Source: Oscillatoriophycideae cyanobacterium NC_groundwater_1537_Pr4_S-0.65um_50_18 (GTDB lineage: Bacteria; Cyanobacteriota; Cyanobacteriia; Elainellales; Elainellaceae). Taken from it: a DNA stretch of 64,000 nucleotides. Shown one piece after another: positions 49,097 to 57,886 of the stretch; the stretch's first letter is position 1, and each line of letters opens with the position of its first letter. Location of the stretch: contig JACQYI010000006.1 of assembly GCA_016208305.1 (NCBI GenBank), positions 372,001 through 436,000 on the forward strand. The letters are read 5' to 3'. Made by a program: the position numbers and the translations under genes. The notes under the pieces were generated by a model. The model had not been told where the DNA came from, searched no databases, and saw nothing but the letters and a program-made list of their open reading frames with translations.

Positions 49097-50761
49097 TTGT
49101 TTAAGGTCGATCGCATCCCTTGGCTTTTCATTTTGCTGCTCATAGGAGGGACAGGACTGCGGTTGGCGTTTCTAGAGGCCAAACCTCCCTGGAACGACGA
49201 ACTGGCAACTCTGGTCTTTAGCCTGGGAAACAGTCTGCGGTCTGTGCCAATTGATCAGCCGATGGCGCTAGACACGCTCTTGGCTCCACTACGACCCAAC
49301 CCGGCAAATACCCTGACTGATGTGGTGACTCGCCTATTCACCGAAAGCACCCATCCTCCCGTTTACTTTGTCTTAACGCATCTGTGGCTCCAGCTATTTC
49401 CTCCCGATCACGGTCTCGTTTCAGTTTGGGCAGCGCGATCGCTCTCGGCCTTGCTGGGGGTGGCGGCCATTCCTGCCTTGTTGGGGTTGGGCTGGCTGAC
49501 TTGGCGCTCTAAGCAAGCTGGGCAGATGGCAGCAGCGCTCATGGCGGTTTCACCCTATGGAATCTACTTGGCGCAGGAGGCGCGGCACTACACGCTGGCC
49601 GTATTGTGGATCATCGCTTCTCTCAGTTGTCTGATTGGCGGCATTCGATCGATCGCTCAGACTCCCCTACCGCTGTGGCGCTGCCTCTTGTGGATAGGGG
49701 TCAACAGCTTAGGAACGGCTACCCACTATTTTTTTACGCTAGTGCTGGCGGCTGAGGCGATCGCCTTGGCTCCTCTCTGGGTCTTTAGCGCTGAAAAGTG
49801 GGGGGTGGCGTGGCGCAGAATAGGCGGCGTGGCGATCGCCACCTGCATTGGCCTGCTGGCTTGGCTGCCGATGTGGGGAAGTATTTCTGGTAACGAGCTA
49901 ACGCAATGGATCTATGACAAAGATTTTTTGAGCAACTGGATTGCGCCCTTGGGTCGTTTAGTGGCCTGGATGCTAACGATGGTGATGCTGCTACCTGTAG
50001 AGGGGGTGCCGCTGGGCGTAGCGATCGCCGCTGGCGTCATTTTAGGAATTAGCCTGTTTTGGCTGCTGCCCCCTCTCAGCCGGGGCATGGCTTACCGATT
50101 GAGCGCTGCCCCCACACGCAAAGAAGCCCAAGCCCTTCTGAGGGTTTGGCTAGGGGCGATCGCCCTCATGCTTTGCCTCACCTATGGCTTCCAGGCAGAC
50201 TTGACGATCGCTGCCCGCTACCAGTTCATCTATTTCCCGGCGTTCATAGTTCTGGTGGCCGGGGCGGTTGTTCCTGGGCCGTCTTCCGGGCGGTCTTTAG
50301 GGCAACCGGCAAAAGTCCTGTTGCTCTTGGGCTTAATGGGCAGTCTCACAGTAATTAGCAATTATGGATACCAAAAGCCCGATCGCCCTGATCAGTTGGT
50401 ACCCATCATTCGATCCGTTTCTGCTGTCCCTGTGTTGATTGCAACGGCTCACCAAACCCATGAGCAAACCCGTGAGTTAATGGGTTTGGCGCTAGAGTAT
50501 CACCGCCAATTTCCTGCTCGGACAGGCGAACTAGCCCCTCAGTTTCTGCTGGCGCATCTAGCGCCCGACTCGAATAGTGCCGTCGAAGTGCTACAAAAGA
50601 CAGTCGAGCAAGTGCCTCGCCCATTTGATTTGTGGACAGTCAACTTTTTGCCCACCGTCCAGCCTGAGCTGAAGACTTGCCTATTGGATACAGCCGATCG
50701 CCCTTTGATGCATGGCTACGACTATCGGCTGTATCACTGCTCAGGGTCGCCTAGCGGATGA
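49097..50761 (+). CDS. GT39/PMT-like membrane glycosyltransferase
   Basis: A 554-residue integral membrane protein with about ten helices. The first loop carries WNDELATL (about 33-40), where the catalytic Asp/Glu of GT-C enzymes sits, and THPPVYFVLTHLWLQLFPP follows (about 84-102), typical of the ArnT/PMT group. QEARHYTLAVLWI is another conserved block. It should transfer a sugar from a polyprenyl-phosphate donor on the outer face of the membrane; acceptor unknown. The TTG start with GAGG directly before it is uncertain. C-terminal ~130 residues are soluble. Confidence 0.8.
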   Translation: MFKVDRIPWLFILLLIGGTGLRLAFLEAKPPWNDELATLVFSLGNSLRSVPIDQPMALDTLLAPLRPNPANTLTDVVTRLFTESTHPPVYFVLTHLWLQLFPPDHGLVSVWAARSLSALLGVAAIPALLGLGWLTWRSKQAGQMAAALMAVSPYGIYLAQEARHYTLAVLWIIASLSCLIGGIRSIAQTPLPLWRCLLWIGVNSLGTATHYFFTLVLAAEAIALAPLWVFSAEKWGVAWRRIGGVAIATCIGLLAWLPMWGSISGNELTQWIYDKDFLSNWIAPLGRLVAWMLTMVMLLPVEGVPLGVAIAAGVILGISLFWLLPPLSRGMAYRLSAAPTRKEAQALLRVWLGAIALMLCLTYGFQADLTIAARYQFIYFPAFIVLVAGAVVPGPSSGRSLGQPAKVLLLLGLMGSLTVISNYGYQKPDRPDQLVPIIRSVSAVPVLIATAHQTHEQTRELMGLALEYHRQFPARTGELAPQFLLAHLAPDSNSAVEVLQKTVEQVPRPFDLWTVNFLPTVQPELKTCLLDTADRPLMHGYDYRLYHCSGSPSG

Positions 50762-50767
50762 GAAACG

Positions 50768-50905
50768 TTAGAAGGCGTAGGCCGCCCGTAGCGCCCAGCT
50801 AATCAAAAAAGCGATCGCCCCAATGACTATAATTCCAGAGAGCAGGACGGCGATCGGGCTATCGGCACCCTTAAATTTCATGATTCCTCGATTAAAATCC
50901 GGCAT
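50768..50905 (-). CDS. 45-aa single-span membrane peptide
   Basis: Small ORF: N-terminus MPDFNRGIMKFKGADSP, then one helix (about 18-38, AVLLSGIIVIGAIAFLISWA) and a short LRAAYAF end. CAGGAG stands 8-9 nt before the ATG, a strong ribosome binding site. The polar N-terminus with GIMKFKGADSP looks like a conserved cyanobacterial signature, and the size recalls small photosynthetic membrane subunits, but I cannot name it. Encoded opposite to, and between, the GT39-like and SGNH genes. Not detectable with a 60-aa cut-off. Confidence 0.7.
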   Translation of the reverse strand: MPDFNRGIMKFKGADSPIAVLLSGIIVIGAIAFLISWALRAAYAF

Positions 50906-51061
50906 GGTATGTTCTCCTGCGAATGAGTTTTGAATCTTGAGGGAGATCTAAGACAAAAGCTGATCTGCCGCCTCAATCTTATCCAGGCAAAGGGACTCTC
51001 CTTGGTACAGTGGCAGACTTTTGTAGACTTTTAAAGATTTTTTTAGAAGTAGGATGCGTCG

Positions 51062-52039
51062 ATGGCTGGATCTTGGATGGCTGGAATAGGCGGAATAGTT
51101 GGGGCGATCGCTCTCCTCGCGCTGCTAGAGGTGGGGCTGCGATTGCTCTTTGGGTTTGGTAAGCCGTTAATCTATGTGGCTGATCCTCAAATTGGCTACT
51201 TGCTCAGCCCTAATCAAAACACGCGTCGTTTTGGCAACCAGATCACCATTAATCAATATGCGATGCGGAGTCCAGAGATTTCTCAGGCGCGACCTGACAA
51301 AACGCTGCGGATTTTGCTAATCGGAGACTCGATCGCCAATGGCGGATGGTGGACAGACCAAAACCAGACGATCTCAGCGCTGCTAGAGCAGCAGTTGCAG
51401 AGCCGGAGCATGAAGCTTGGGCAGGGTTTTGAGCAGGTTGAGGTGCTCAACGCCTCTGCAAACTCTTGGTCGCCGCGCAACCAGCTCGCCTATCTTCAGC
51501 GCTTTGGCACCTTTGAGGCGCAGGCGATTGTCCAGCTCATCAACACCGATGATTTGTTTGGGATTGCGCCTTACTCGCTGGTGGTAGGCCGCGATCGCAA
51601 CTATCCCGATCGGCAACCGCCCCTTGCCCTCGTCGAAGCCTTGAGTCGCTACCTGGTTCCCGCAGCCGATATTCCAGAACTCGACCAACTCTGGCAGCAA
51701 GGGGGCGATCGTGTGGAGGAAAACTTGGCAGCCATCGCCCAAATCAAGGCGATCGCCACCCAGCAAAACGCCCGTTTTTTGTTGGCAATGACGCCGCTAT
51801 TGCGCGAGATTGGCAGCGATGGAAAACCTCGCTCTCGTGACTATGAGCAAAAAGCAAGACAGCGCCTTACCGACTTTGCCGCCCAACAGCAGATCCCGCT
51901 GATTGATTTTTTGCCGCTATTTGCAGCCAGTACCGATCCCGCCTCTCTCTACCGGGACTCTATTCATCTTAACCAGGCCGGAAATTTGCAGGTTGTGGAG
52001 CAGATTAGGCAAAAGCTTGAGGCAGAAGTCAGCCCATGA
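51062..52039 (+). CDS. SGNH/GDSL hydrolase, membrane-anchored
   Basis: A 325-residue protein with an N-terminal membrane anchor (about 8-30) and an SGNH fold outside. Block I is IGDSIANGG (S90 nucleophile), Asn is in NASANSWSP, and the Asp-His pair is in RDSIHLNQAGN (about 304-314). Such enzymes deacylate or acylate surface glycans, and the membrane anchor fits that. Its stop overlaps the start of the sugar kinase gene by 4 nt (ATGA), so the two are translationally coupled, though a shared pathway is not obvious. Confidence 0.85.
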   Translation: MAGSWMAGIGGIVGAIALLALLEVGLRLLFGFGKPLIYVADPQIGYLLSPNQNTRRFGNQITINQYAMRSPEISQARPDKTLRILLIGDSIANGGWWTDQNQTISALLEQQLQSRSMKLGQGFEQVEVLNASANSWSPRNQLAYLQRFGTFEAQAIVQLINTDDLFGIAPYSLVVGRDRNYPDRQPPLALVEALSRYLVPAADIPELDQLWQQGGDRVEENLAAIAQIKAIATQQNARFLLAMTPLLREIGSDGKPRSRDYEQKARQRLTDFAAQQQIPLIDFLPLFAASTDPASLYRDSIHLNQAGNLQVVEQIRQKLEAEVSP

Positions 52040-53322
52040 GCGCGTCAGGAATTTTTTTGGGGATTGATTTCGGCACATCTGGGGCACGGGCGATCGCCAT
52101 CTCTACCGATCGCCAAGTTCAAGCAACCGCCAGCCTCAAGTTTGATTCAGACTCCAAGGCCGATTGGGCAGCCATCTGGCGACAGTCGCTCTTTGCCCTC
52201 ATCGCACAAATTCCCCTGGCCGATCGTCAGGACATCAAGGCGATCGCAATTAACGGCACCTCATCAACCGTGATGATTTGCGATGCTCAAGGCCATCTAC
52301 TCGATGCACCCATCCTATATAACGATGCGCGGGGGGCAACTGTTGTGGAAGCAGTGCGGGCGATCGCGCCGATGCATCACACCGTAGTCAGCGCCACCTC
52401 TAGCCTTGCCAAACTGCTGTGGTGGAAAGCGCAAATTGCCAGCGGCACCCTCTCGACTCCTGCCACTCCCTATTTCCTGCATCAGGCCGACTGGCTAGCT
52501 TTCTGGCTGCATGGCAAGTTGGGCATCAGCGACTACCACAATGCCCTCAAGCTAGGGTATGACGTAGCGGCATTGACCTACCCAGACTGGCTAACCAGCC
52601 AAAATCTGCCCTTCAGATTGCCGGATGTCGTGGCTCCAGGTAAGGCGATCGCCCCCATCACACCCTCGGTTGCGACCCACTTAGCACTGCCGTCTAGCTG
52701 CCTGGTATGCGCAGGCACAACCGATAGCATTGCCGCCTTTTTGGCTAGCGGTGCCCAGTCTCCGGGCGAAGCAGTGACTTCTCTGGGATCGACGCTAGTG
52801 CTAAAACTGCTCAGCGAAGGTCGGGTCGATGATGCTCGATACGGCATTTACAGCCATCGCCTGGAAAATCTATGGCTGGTAGGGGGCGCATCCAATACCG
52901 GAGGCGCAGTGTTGAGGCAGTTCTTCAGCGAATCAGAGCTAGAACAGTTGAGTCAGCAGATTGATCCCGCCCAAGACAGCAAGCTGGACTATTATCCGCT
53001 TACTCAACCCGGAGAGCGGTTTCCCATTAACGACCCCCATCTATTGCCGCGATTAAGCCCTCGCCCAGGCAATCCGGCTGAATTTTTGCAGGGCTTGCTC
53101 AGCGGTATAGCGCGGATTGAGGCAAGCGGCTATGCATTGCTACAAGCTCTAGGAGCCACTCCCTTGAAGCAAGTTTATACGGCGGGCGGCGGTGCAAAAA
53201 ATCGCGTCTGGCAATCGATGCGATCGCGCTATCTGCAAGTTCCAGTCACTCCCTCGGCTCAATCGGAAGCGGCCTACGGAACGGCACTCTTGGCGCTGCA
53301 AGGCTATATCAACTCGCAATAG
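52036..53322 (+). CDS. FGGY-family sugar kinase (D-ribulose-kinase type)
   Basis: A 428-residue kinase of the FGGY family. Phosphate-1 motif GIDFGTSGARAIAIS at residues 9-23, NGTSSTVMICD, YNDARG, then CAGTTDSIAAFLASGA, GEAVTSLGSTLVLK and the C-terminal adenosine site TAGGGAKNRVWQSM. These segments match the small subgroup of cyanobacterial/plant kinases shown to phosphorylate D-ribulose, once annotated as xylulokinase. Shorter than true xylulokinases (about 480-500). Overlaps the SGNH gene by 4 nt. Substrate by analogy. Confidence 0.87.
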   Translation: MSASGIFLGIDFGTSGARAIAISTDRQVQATASLKFDSDSKADWAAIWRQSLFALIAQIPLADRQDIKAIAINGTSSTVMICDAQGHLLDAPILYNDARGATVVEAVRAIAPMHHTVVSATSSLAKLLWWKAQIASGTLSTPATPYFLHQADWLAFWLHGKLGISDYHNALKLGYDVAALTYPDWLTSQNLPFRLPDVVAPGKAIAPITPSVATHLALPSSCLVCAGTTDSIAAFLASGAQSPGEAVTSLGSTLVLKLLSEGRVDDARYGIYSHRLENLWLVGGASNTGGAVLRQFFSESELEQLSQQIDPAQDSKLDYYPLTQPGERFPINDPHLLPRLSPRPGNPAEFLQGLLSGIARIEASGYALLQALGATPLKQVYTAGGGAKNRVWQSMRSRYLQVPVTPSAQSEAAYGTALLALQGYINSQ

Positions 53323-53420
53323 CTAAGGGTTGTAGAATGGTGGCTGTGGTTTCAGGTCGCCAGTCTCAGGCTGCGCTATCGATTTTGACTCAAACTGTAA
53401 CTCAAACGCATCAGGCTTCC

Positions 53421-53684
53421 ATGACTTATCGAGCTGAAATTTACGTAACGCTGCGCCCTTCGGTACTCGATCCGGCTGGGACGGCTGTGCGATCGGGGCT
53501 GACCCACATGGGCTACGACAATGTTGAGCAGGTGAGAATCGGCAAGTATGTAGAGCTAACCCTCACGGCTGCTGATCAGGCCAGCGCTCAACAACAGCTC
53601 GATCGCATCTGCGATCAGCTTCTAGCCAATCCAGTGATTGAAAACTATCGGTTTGAGCTAAAAGAAGTAGCACCCGTGGGCTAG
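53421..53684 (+). CDS. purS: Phosphoribosylformylglycinamidine synthase subunit PurS
   Basis: Small subunit of FGAM synthase (PurLQS), fourth step of purine synthesis. I start at the ATG at 53421 (MTYRAEIYVTLRPSVLDPAG), giving 87 residues, the family length; an upstream ATG at 53337 adds a non-conserved extension. Family blocks HMGYDNVEQVRIGKYVEL and CDQLLANPVIENYRFEL are present. purQ lies 233 nt downstream; purL is not in the window. Confidence 0.95.
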   Translation: MTYRAEIYVTLRPSVLDPAGTAVRSGLTHMGYDNVEQVRIGKYVELTLTAADQASAQQQLDRICDQLLANPVIENYRFELKEVAPVG

Positions 53685-53917
53685 TTTACCCAAGCGATGC
53701 TTTGAGGGATACGTAATATGCAGCTTCCATCCTCCAACGCCAGACCGATCTGACAGAGGGGTTGGGGTGAGGGCAGTCCTGAACAGTTGCACATCGTGTT
53801 ATTTAGGGCTTGACTAGCTTTGCTAAACCGCCATTTTTTCAATCACGATTCGAGCGCCTAACGCTTTGAGAATTTGCTGAGAATTTGCGCTTTATTTGAA
53901 AAACATGAGAGGAACGT

Positions 53918-54619
53918 ATGAAGTTTGGGGTGATTGTGTTTCCAGGTTCCAACTGCGATCGCGATATTGCAATGGCAGTACGCGACTTGCTGCACCAGCC
54001 CACTCGCATGGTTTGGCACGAAGAAAGCGATTTGTCTGACCTAGATGTGGTCATCATTCCAGGTGGGTTTAGCTACGGAGACTATCTGCGCTGTGGGGCG
54101 ATCGCCCGCTTTTCTCCGGCCTTGCAAGCTACGGTCAAGCATGCAGAACAGGGTAAGTTTGTTTTGGGAGTCTGCAATGGCTTTCAAGTCTTAACTGAAG
54201 CCGGATTGCTGCCCGGAGCTTTGGTTCGCAACCGTGACCTACATTTTATTTGCGATCGCGTATCCCTGCGGGTAGAGCGAACCGACTTGCCCTGGACGCA
54301 GAATTATCGCAAGCAGCAGATCATTACCTTGCCGATCGCCCACGGAGAGGGCTGCTACTATGCCGATGCTCAAACCCTGGCAGAGTTAGAGTCCAATCAG
54401 CAAGTGCTGTTTCGCTATTGCACGCCAACAGGAGAATCGATCGAGGCAGGCAATCCTAATGGGTCACTGCACAACATTGCAGGCATCTGCAACCGCCAGG
54501 GCAACGTACTAGGAATGATGCCCCATCCCGAACGAGCCGCCGATCCAATGCTTGGCAGTACAGACGGCATTCACTTATTCACAGGGCTGTTGGCACTGAC
54601 AGAAGCGATCGTCGCTTAG
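53918..54619 (+). CDS. purQ: Phosphoribosylformylglycinamidine synthase subunit PurQ
   Basis: Class I glutamine amidotransferase that supplies ammonia to PurL. 233 residues: KFGVIVFPGSNCDRD at the N-terminus, GGFSYGDYLRCGAIARFSP, nucleophile C86 in LGVCNGFQ, and the His-Glu pair in MMPHPERAADP. Length normal. GAGAGGAACGT before the ATG serves as ribosome binding site. Follows purS, as in other cyanobacteria. Confidence 0.97.
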   Translation: MKFGVIVFPGSNCDRDIAMAVRDLLHQPTRMVWHEESDLSDLDVVIIPGGFSYGDYLRCGAIARFSPALQATVKHAEQGKFVLGVCNGFQVLTEAGLLPGALVRNRDLHFICDRVSLRVERTDLPWTQNYRKQQIITLPIAHGEGCYYADAQTLAELESNQQVLFRYCTPTGESIEAGNPNGSLHNIAGICNRQGNVLGMMPHPERAADPMLGSTDGIHLFTGLLALTEAIVA

Positions 54620-54626
54620 AGAAGGC

Positions 54627-54657
54627 AAACTCACCTCTGGGTAAACTCACCTCTGGG
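54627..54657. repeat. Tandem duplication, 16-bp period
   Basis: AAACTCACCTCTGGG at 54627-54641 and 54643-54657, exact, beginning 8 nt after the purQ stop. Confidence 0.85.
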
Positions 54658-54709
54658 CAAAAGATCGCATATGTAGATAGATGGGGAACACTATTTTTAG
54701 CAAAGAGGC

Positions 54710-54781
54710 CAGTCTAGATGATTGAGCAGGCTGAATTGGAAAATACCTCTCTGGCGTTCTCAAGATCTAACCTCTAGACTG
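54710..54781. repeat. Spaced inverted repeat
   Basis: CAGTCTAGA (54710-54718) and TCTAGACTG (54773-54781), exact 9-bp arms 54 nt apart, upstream of the TPR gene. May form a long-range stem in the purQ read-through RNA or be an operator pair. Confidence 0.45.
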
Positions 54782-54906
54782 AGAGGATAGAGACAAATCT
54801 CTGAAAAACCGATCGCAAAGCGCCGTAGACCCTAGGTAAATTCTCACCCTATTCTGTTAAAGCAACTTAAACAGCCAAAACAGCCTATTCTTCTAAGTCT
54901 GCCACA

Positions 54907-55758
54907 ATGGCTTATCCCCACCAAACTGCTCCAGGCTCAGCAATCTCTATGAGTCAAGACTTGCAAACCTGGTATGACCAGGGCAATGCTTTATATAAAT
55001 TAGGGCGCTACGAAGGAGCCGTTTCTCGGTTCGACAAATTTTTAGGGCTTCAGCCTGCGCATCATCAAGCCTGGACGCAGCGGGGCTATGCCCTTTGTGA
55101 GCTGAAGTTCTATGAAGAAGCGATCGCCAGCTTTGAAAAAGCAATTCGCATTAAGTCGAAACATGCGCTGGCATGGCATGGCAAAGGCATTGCTCTGGCT
55201 AAGCTAGGTCGCTATGAGGAAGCCATTTTTAGCTTGGGCAAAGCGCTAAAATTTGAGCCTGAAGACGCAAAAGCCTGGTACAACCAGGGTCAAACTTACC
55301 TGCACCTCTATCGCTACAAAGAGGCGAGCGCAAGTTTCGATAAAACCATTGAACTCAAACCAGATAATTACCAAGCTTGGTATAGCCGTGCCGTGGCGCT
55401 GGCGGCACTGCGGCGCTATGAGGATGCACTCACCAGTCTAGATACTGCGCTTACCCTCAAGCGCACCTGCTTTTACGCCTGGAACTATCGCGGACTCGTG
55501 CTGACGAAACTAAGCCGCTGCGGGGAAGCGATCGCCAGCTTTGACAAGTCTCTTCAGTATCGCTCTGACAACCCAAACGCCTGGTATGGCAAAGCCTGTA
55601 CCTATGCCGTCCAGGAAAACACAGAAGCAGCACTCAATAATCTCTATCGGGCGATCGTTCTCAGCCCCAACCTCTATCGGGTTATGGCGCAAACAGATAC
55701 CTGCTTTGACTTTTTGCGCGACAGCGAGCAGTTTCAAGATCTACTCAAAAAGCGGTAG
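54907..55758 (+). CDS. Tetratricopeptide-repeat protein
   Basis: A 283-residue protein made almost wholly of 34-residue TPRs. I see seven, each with W-x-x-x-G-x-A/L-x-x-x-x-Y/R-x-x-A-x-x-x-x-x-x-A, e.g. YDQGNALYKLGRYEGAVSRF, AWHGKGIALAKLGRYEEAIF and AWYNQGQTYLHLYRYKEASA. The start may instead be the ATG at 54949 (MSQDLQTWYDQGN), which begins right before the first repeat. No signal peptide or membrane helix. A protein-protein scaffold with unknown partner. Confidence 0.87.
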   Translation: MAYPHQTAPGSAISMSQDLQTWYDQGNALYKLGRYEGAVSRFDKFLGLQPAHHQAWTQRGYALCELKFYEEAIASFEKAIRIKSKHALAWHGKGIALAKLGRYEEAIFSLGKALKFEPEDAKAWYNQGQTYLHLYRYKEASASFDKTIELKPDNYQAWYSRAVALAALRRYEDALTSLDTALTLKRTCFYAWNYRGLVLTKLSRCGEAIASFDKSLQYRSDNPNAWYGKACTYAVQENTEAALNNLYRAIVLSPNLYRVMAQTDTCFDFLRDSEQFQDLLKKR

Positions 55759-55959
55759 ATGGCGATCGCAATTGAATCAAACCCAAGATTTCCGTGAAAA
55801 AGCAAGCCTAGCCTTCTTTTCCGCAAAAATCCTTTTAGAATTACTGCTAGCTCAATCGGTTCTTACACCTAAATTGGATCGGAGATCCTAACTAGAGTGA
55901 TATATCGCAGCGGGAGCGAACTTGCGACAATTAAATAGCAAACAGAGAGGACAACCCCC

Positions 55960-56280
55960 ATGAAATTTTACGACTGGTTCCGTCAAGCCATCCGCAACCC
56001 CAAGTATCGCTGGTGGATTCTAGGCGGTGCAGCAGTGTACCTGCTCAGCCCTATTGACATTGCCCCCGACTTCATTCCCTTCATCGGTCAAATCGATGAT
56101 GTGTTGCTGATGACTCTGGTGGTATCAGAAGTCTCGCAAATGTTGGTCGAGCGCGTTAAAACCAGCAAAGAGAAAAAAGTGGGCGATACCGTTGCTTCGA
56201 CAGGCACCTCACCCTCAGCGACAGGCGTCGGCTCAGTTGAAGCCAACCCAGTTGATGTGCAAGCTGTCTCGGTAGAGTAA
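55960..56280 (+). CDS. YkvA-family (DUF1232) membrane protein
   Basis: A 106-residue protein whose core RWWILGGAAVYLLSPIDIAPDFIPFIGQIDD (in two overlapping parts) is the DUF1232 signature, with one or two short membrane segments. The last ~40 residues are Ser/Thr/Val-rich and variable. GAGAGGA precedes the ATG. Function unknown. Its stop codon lies in a 15-bp tandem repeat. Confidence 0.9.
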   Translation: MKFYDWFRQAIRNPKYRWWILGGAAVYLLSPIDIAPDFIPFIGQIDDVLLMTLVVSEVSQMLVERVKTSKEKKVGDTVASTGTSPSATGVGSVEANPVDVQAVSVE

Positions 56281-56310
56281 GGCTAGGTAGAGTAAGGCTA
56301 GGTAGAGTGG
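56271..56310. repeat. Tandem repeat across a stop codon, 15-bp unit, 2.5 copies
   Basis: GGTAGAGTAAGGCTA at 56271-56285 and 56286-56300, then GGTAGAGT. The TAA of the DUF1232 gene (56278-56280) lies in the first copy. Confidence 0.85.
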
Positions 56311-56466
56311 AGTACAGGTAGATCCTGCTCCTTTAAGTTAGGGTTATCCCGGTTGGCATGAGGAAATAGGCAAACAAGCTTGCTGGTAATAGACGCAGCT
56401 TCAGTGAGCTTGTTTTGACCTGAAGCGTGCCCATACCCTGCCTGCCAAAATTCTGCAAAACTTCCT

Positions 56467-56796
56467 CTATTCGCCCTCTTTAGGCTGAATATCGCAAACC
56501 ACTTCATAGAATGCGGTTTCAGGCGCTCTAGCAAACAGCGGCATCATTTTCTTGAGGATTTCTTCATGTGCCTCTGTCCGATTGGATTCCATGTCAGCTG
56601 CACTCTCCCAAAAAATGATAGAAATGCCGCGATCGGTTCCAGGTTCTTGTAGCAAATAAGTGCCCTTAAAGCCTTGCTGATAGGAAGAAATAGCCTCTTC
56701 ATAAAGCTGCTTGGCTTCATCAAATTTGCCTGACTTAAATTCGCCAATTGCTACATAGGCGAACTTTCGCCGTAAAAAGTCTTGAAACTCTGACAT
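56467..56796 (-). CDS. Antibiotic-biosynthesis-monooxygenase-like (ABM fold) protein
   Basis: A 109-residue dimeric alpha/beta-barrel type protein: YVAIGEFKSGKFDEAKQLYEEAI, GFKGTYLLQEPGTDRGISIIFWESAADM (two overlapping parts) and EEILKKMMPLFARAPETAFYEVV. These are the beta-alpha-beta blocks of the ABM superfamily, without the Asn/His set of known oxygenases. Role unknown. Monocistronic on the minus strand. Confidence 0.72.
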   Translation of the reverse strand: MSEFQDFLRRKFAYVAIGEFKSGKFDEAKQLYEEAISSYQQGFKGTYLLQEPGTDRGISIIFWESAADMESNRTEAHEEILKKMMPLFARAPETAFYEVVCDIQPKEGE

Positions 56797-57016
56797 GGTA
56801 CTTGCCCTCTAACCAGGAGCCATCTGAGATCTGGCAGTCAGCCTCAGTCTACCGCGAGAACCTGCCTTGGTAATCCTCAAAAAATAAGGATTTTTGTTGC
56901 GTCAGCAAAGCCCAAGTCACAAAACCGCTGAGCCTCTACCCACTTCAATAGAGTAGAGAGTCTGTAGAGCGCATAAAGCAGGGCTGCTGGATAGACCTAT
57001 ATTAAGGCAACGTCAT

Positions 57017-57796
57017 CTAATGCAACGTTAACTGCGCATTGGCATTGAAAAATTGCCGATCGATCCCTCGAATCACCAAAATGGTTGTGATCAGGGTGGC
57101 GATCGCCAAAATAAACATAATCAGGATCTGATAGAGCGCTGCGTTAAGCGGACTAATGCCGCCCAAAACTTGCCCTGTAAATGCGCCGGGTAGCGTCACA
57201 ATTCCCACAACGGTCATGGTGTTGAGGGTGGGGATCAGTCCCGACTTGATGGCCTCTTTACGATAAAGCTCAGTCGCCTGCTGAGGAGTGGCCCCCAAGC
57301 TGAGCTGCGTTTCCAGTTCAAGTTGGCTGGCATTGAGCGTACTGACAAACCGATCGCCTGCAATTGCTGCCGCATTCATGGCGTTGCCCAACAAAATTCC
57401 GGCTAGGGGAATTAAGTAGCGCGGCGCATACCAAGGGCTGGGCTGCAACACCAGCAGCGTCACATAGGCTAAGGTAAATGCCGTACTGAACAGCACCGAG
57501 CCGCCCACGATCGGCAGCAGATTCGGAATTTTTTTGCTGATGCGGTTGCGCGTCACGATAGTCGCGATCGCCAGCATTGCAACTATAATCCCCAGCACTG
57601 CCCAAGGGTTATTGAGGGCAAAGACGATCTCTAGAATGTAGCCTACAACCACGAGTTGAAGCACCGTGCGCCCCGTCGCGATCGCCAAGCTTTTCTCTAG
57701 ACCCAGCTTTTGCCATGCCGAGAGCGCGATCGCAATCACCATTAGCCCCAAAGCCAGACCAATCCTCACCAGATCTAGCTCAATGAGTTCGTTCAT
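57017..57796 (-). CDS. fetB: FetB-type ABC permease (UPF0014)
   Basis: A 259-residue membrane protein with seven helices of the FetB/YbbM family, reported in E. coli to export iron together with the ATPase FetA. Family blocks are SAWQKLGLEKSLAIATGRTVLQL, MLAIATIVTRNRISKKIP, PLAGILLGNAMNAAAIAGDR and LSLGATPQQATELYRKEAIKSGLIPT, quoted in parts under the length limit, and TVVGIVTLPGAFTGQVLGG. No fetA gene is adjacent in the window. It lies 90 nt downstream of lepA on the same strand, with a 15-bp palindrome between. Confidence 0.88.
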   Translation of the reverse strand: MNELIELDLVRIGLALGLMVIAIALSAWQKLGLEKSLAIATGRTVLQLVVVGYILEIVFALNNPWAVLGIIVAMLAIATIVTRNRISKKIPNLLPIVGGSVLFSTAFTLAYVTLLVLQPSPWYAPRYLIPLAGILLGNAMNAAAIAGDRFVSTLNASQLELETQLSLGATPQQATELYRKEAIKSGLIPTLNTMTVVGIVTLPGAFTGQVLGGISPLNAALYQILIMFILAIATLITTILVIRGIDRQFFNANAQLTLH

Positions 57797-57833
57797 AGAA
57801 TCCCTGCACTCTTAGATGTTGCGGGTCATAGCC

Positions 57834-57866
57834 AAGAGGAAGGAACGCTGCGCGTTCCTTCCTCTT
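57834..57866. terminator. 15-bp perfect palindrome between lepA and fetB
   Basis: AAGAGGAAGGAACGC (57834-57848) / GCGTTCCTTCCTCTT (57852-57866) with a 3-nt loop, 20 nt after the lepA stop. No T-run, so it may slow or process the transcript rather than end it. Same arm-plus-3-nt-loop style as the palindromes at 5427 and 33730. Confidence 0.5.
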
Positions 57867-57886
57867 CAGAGCCAGACTGTTCACTC

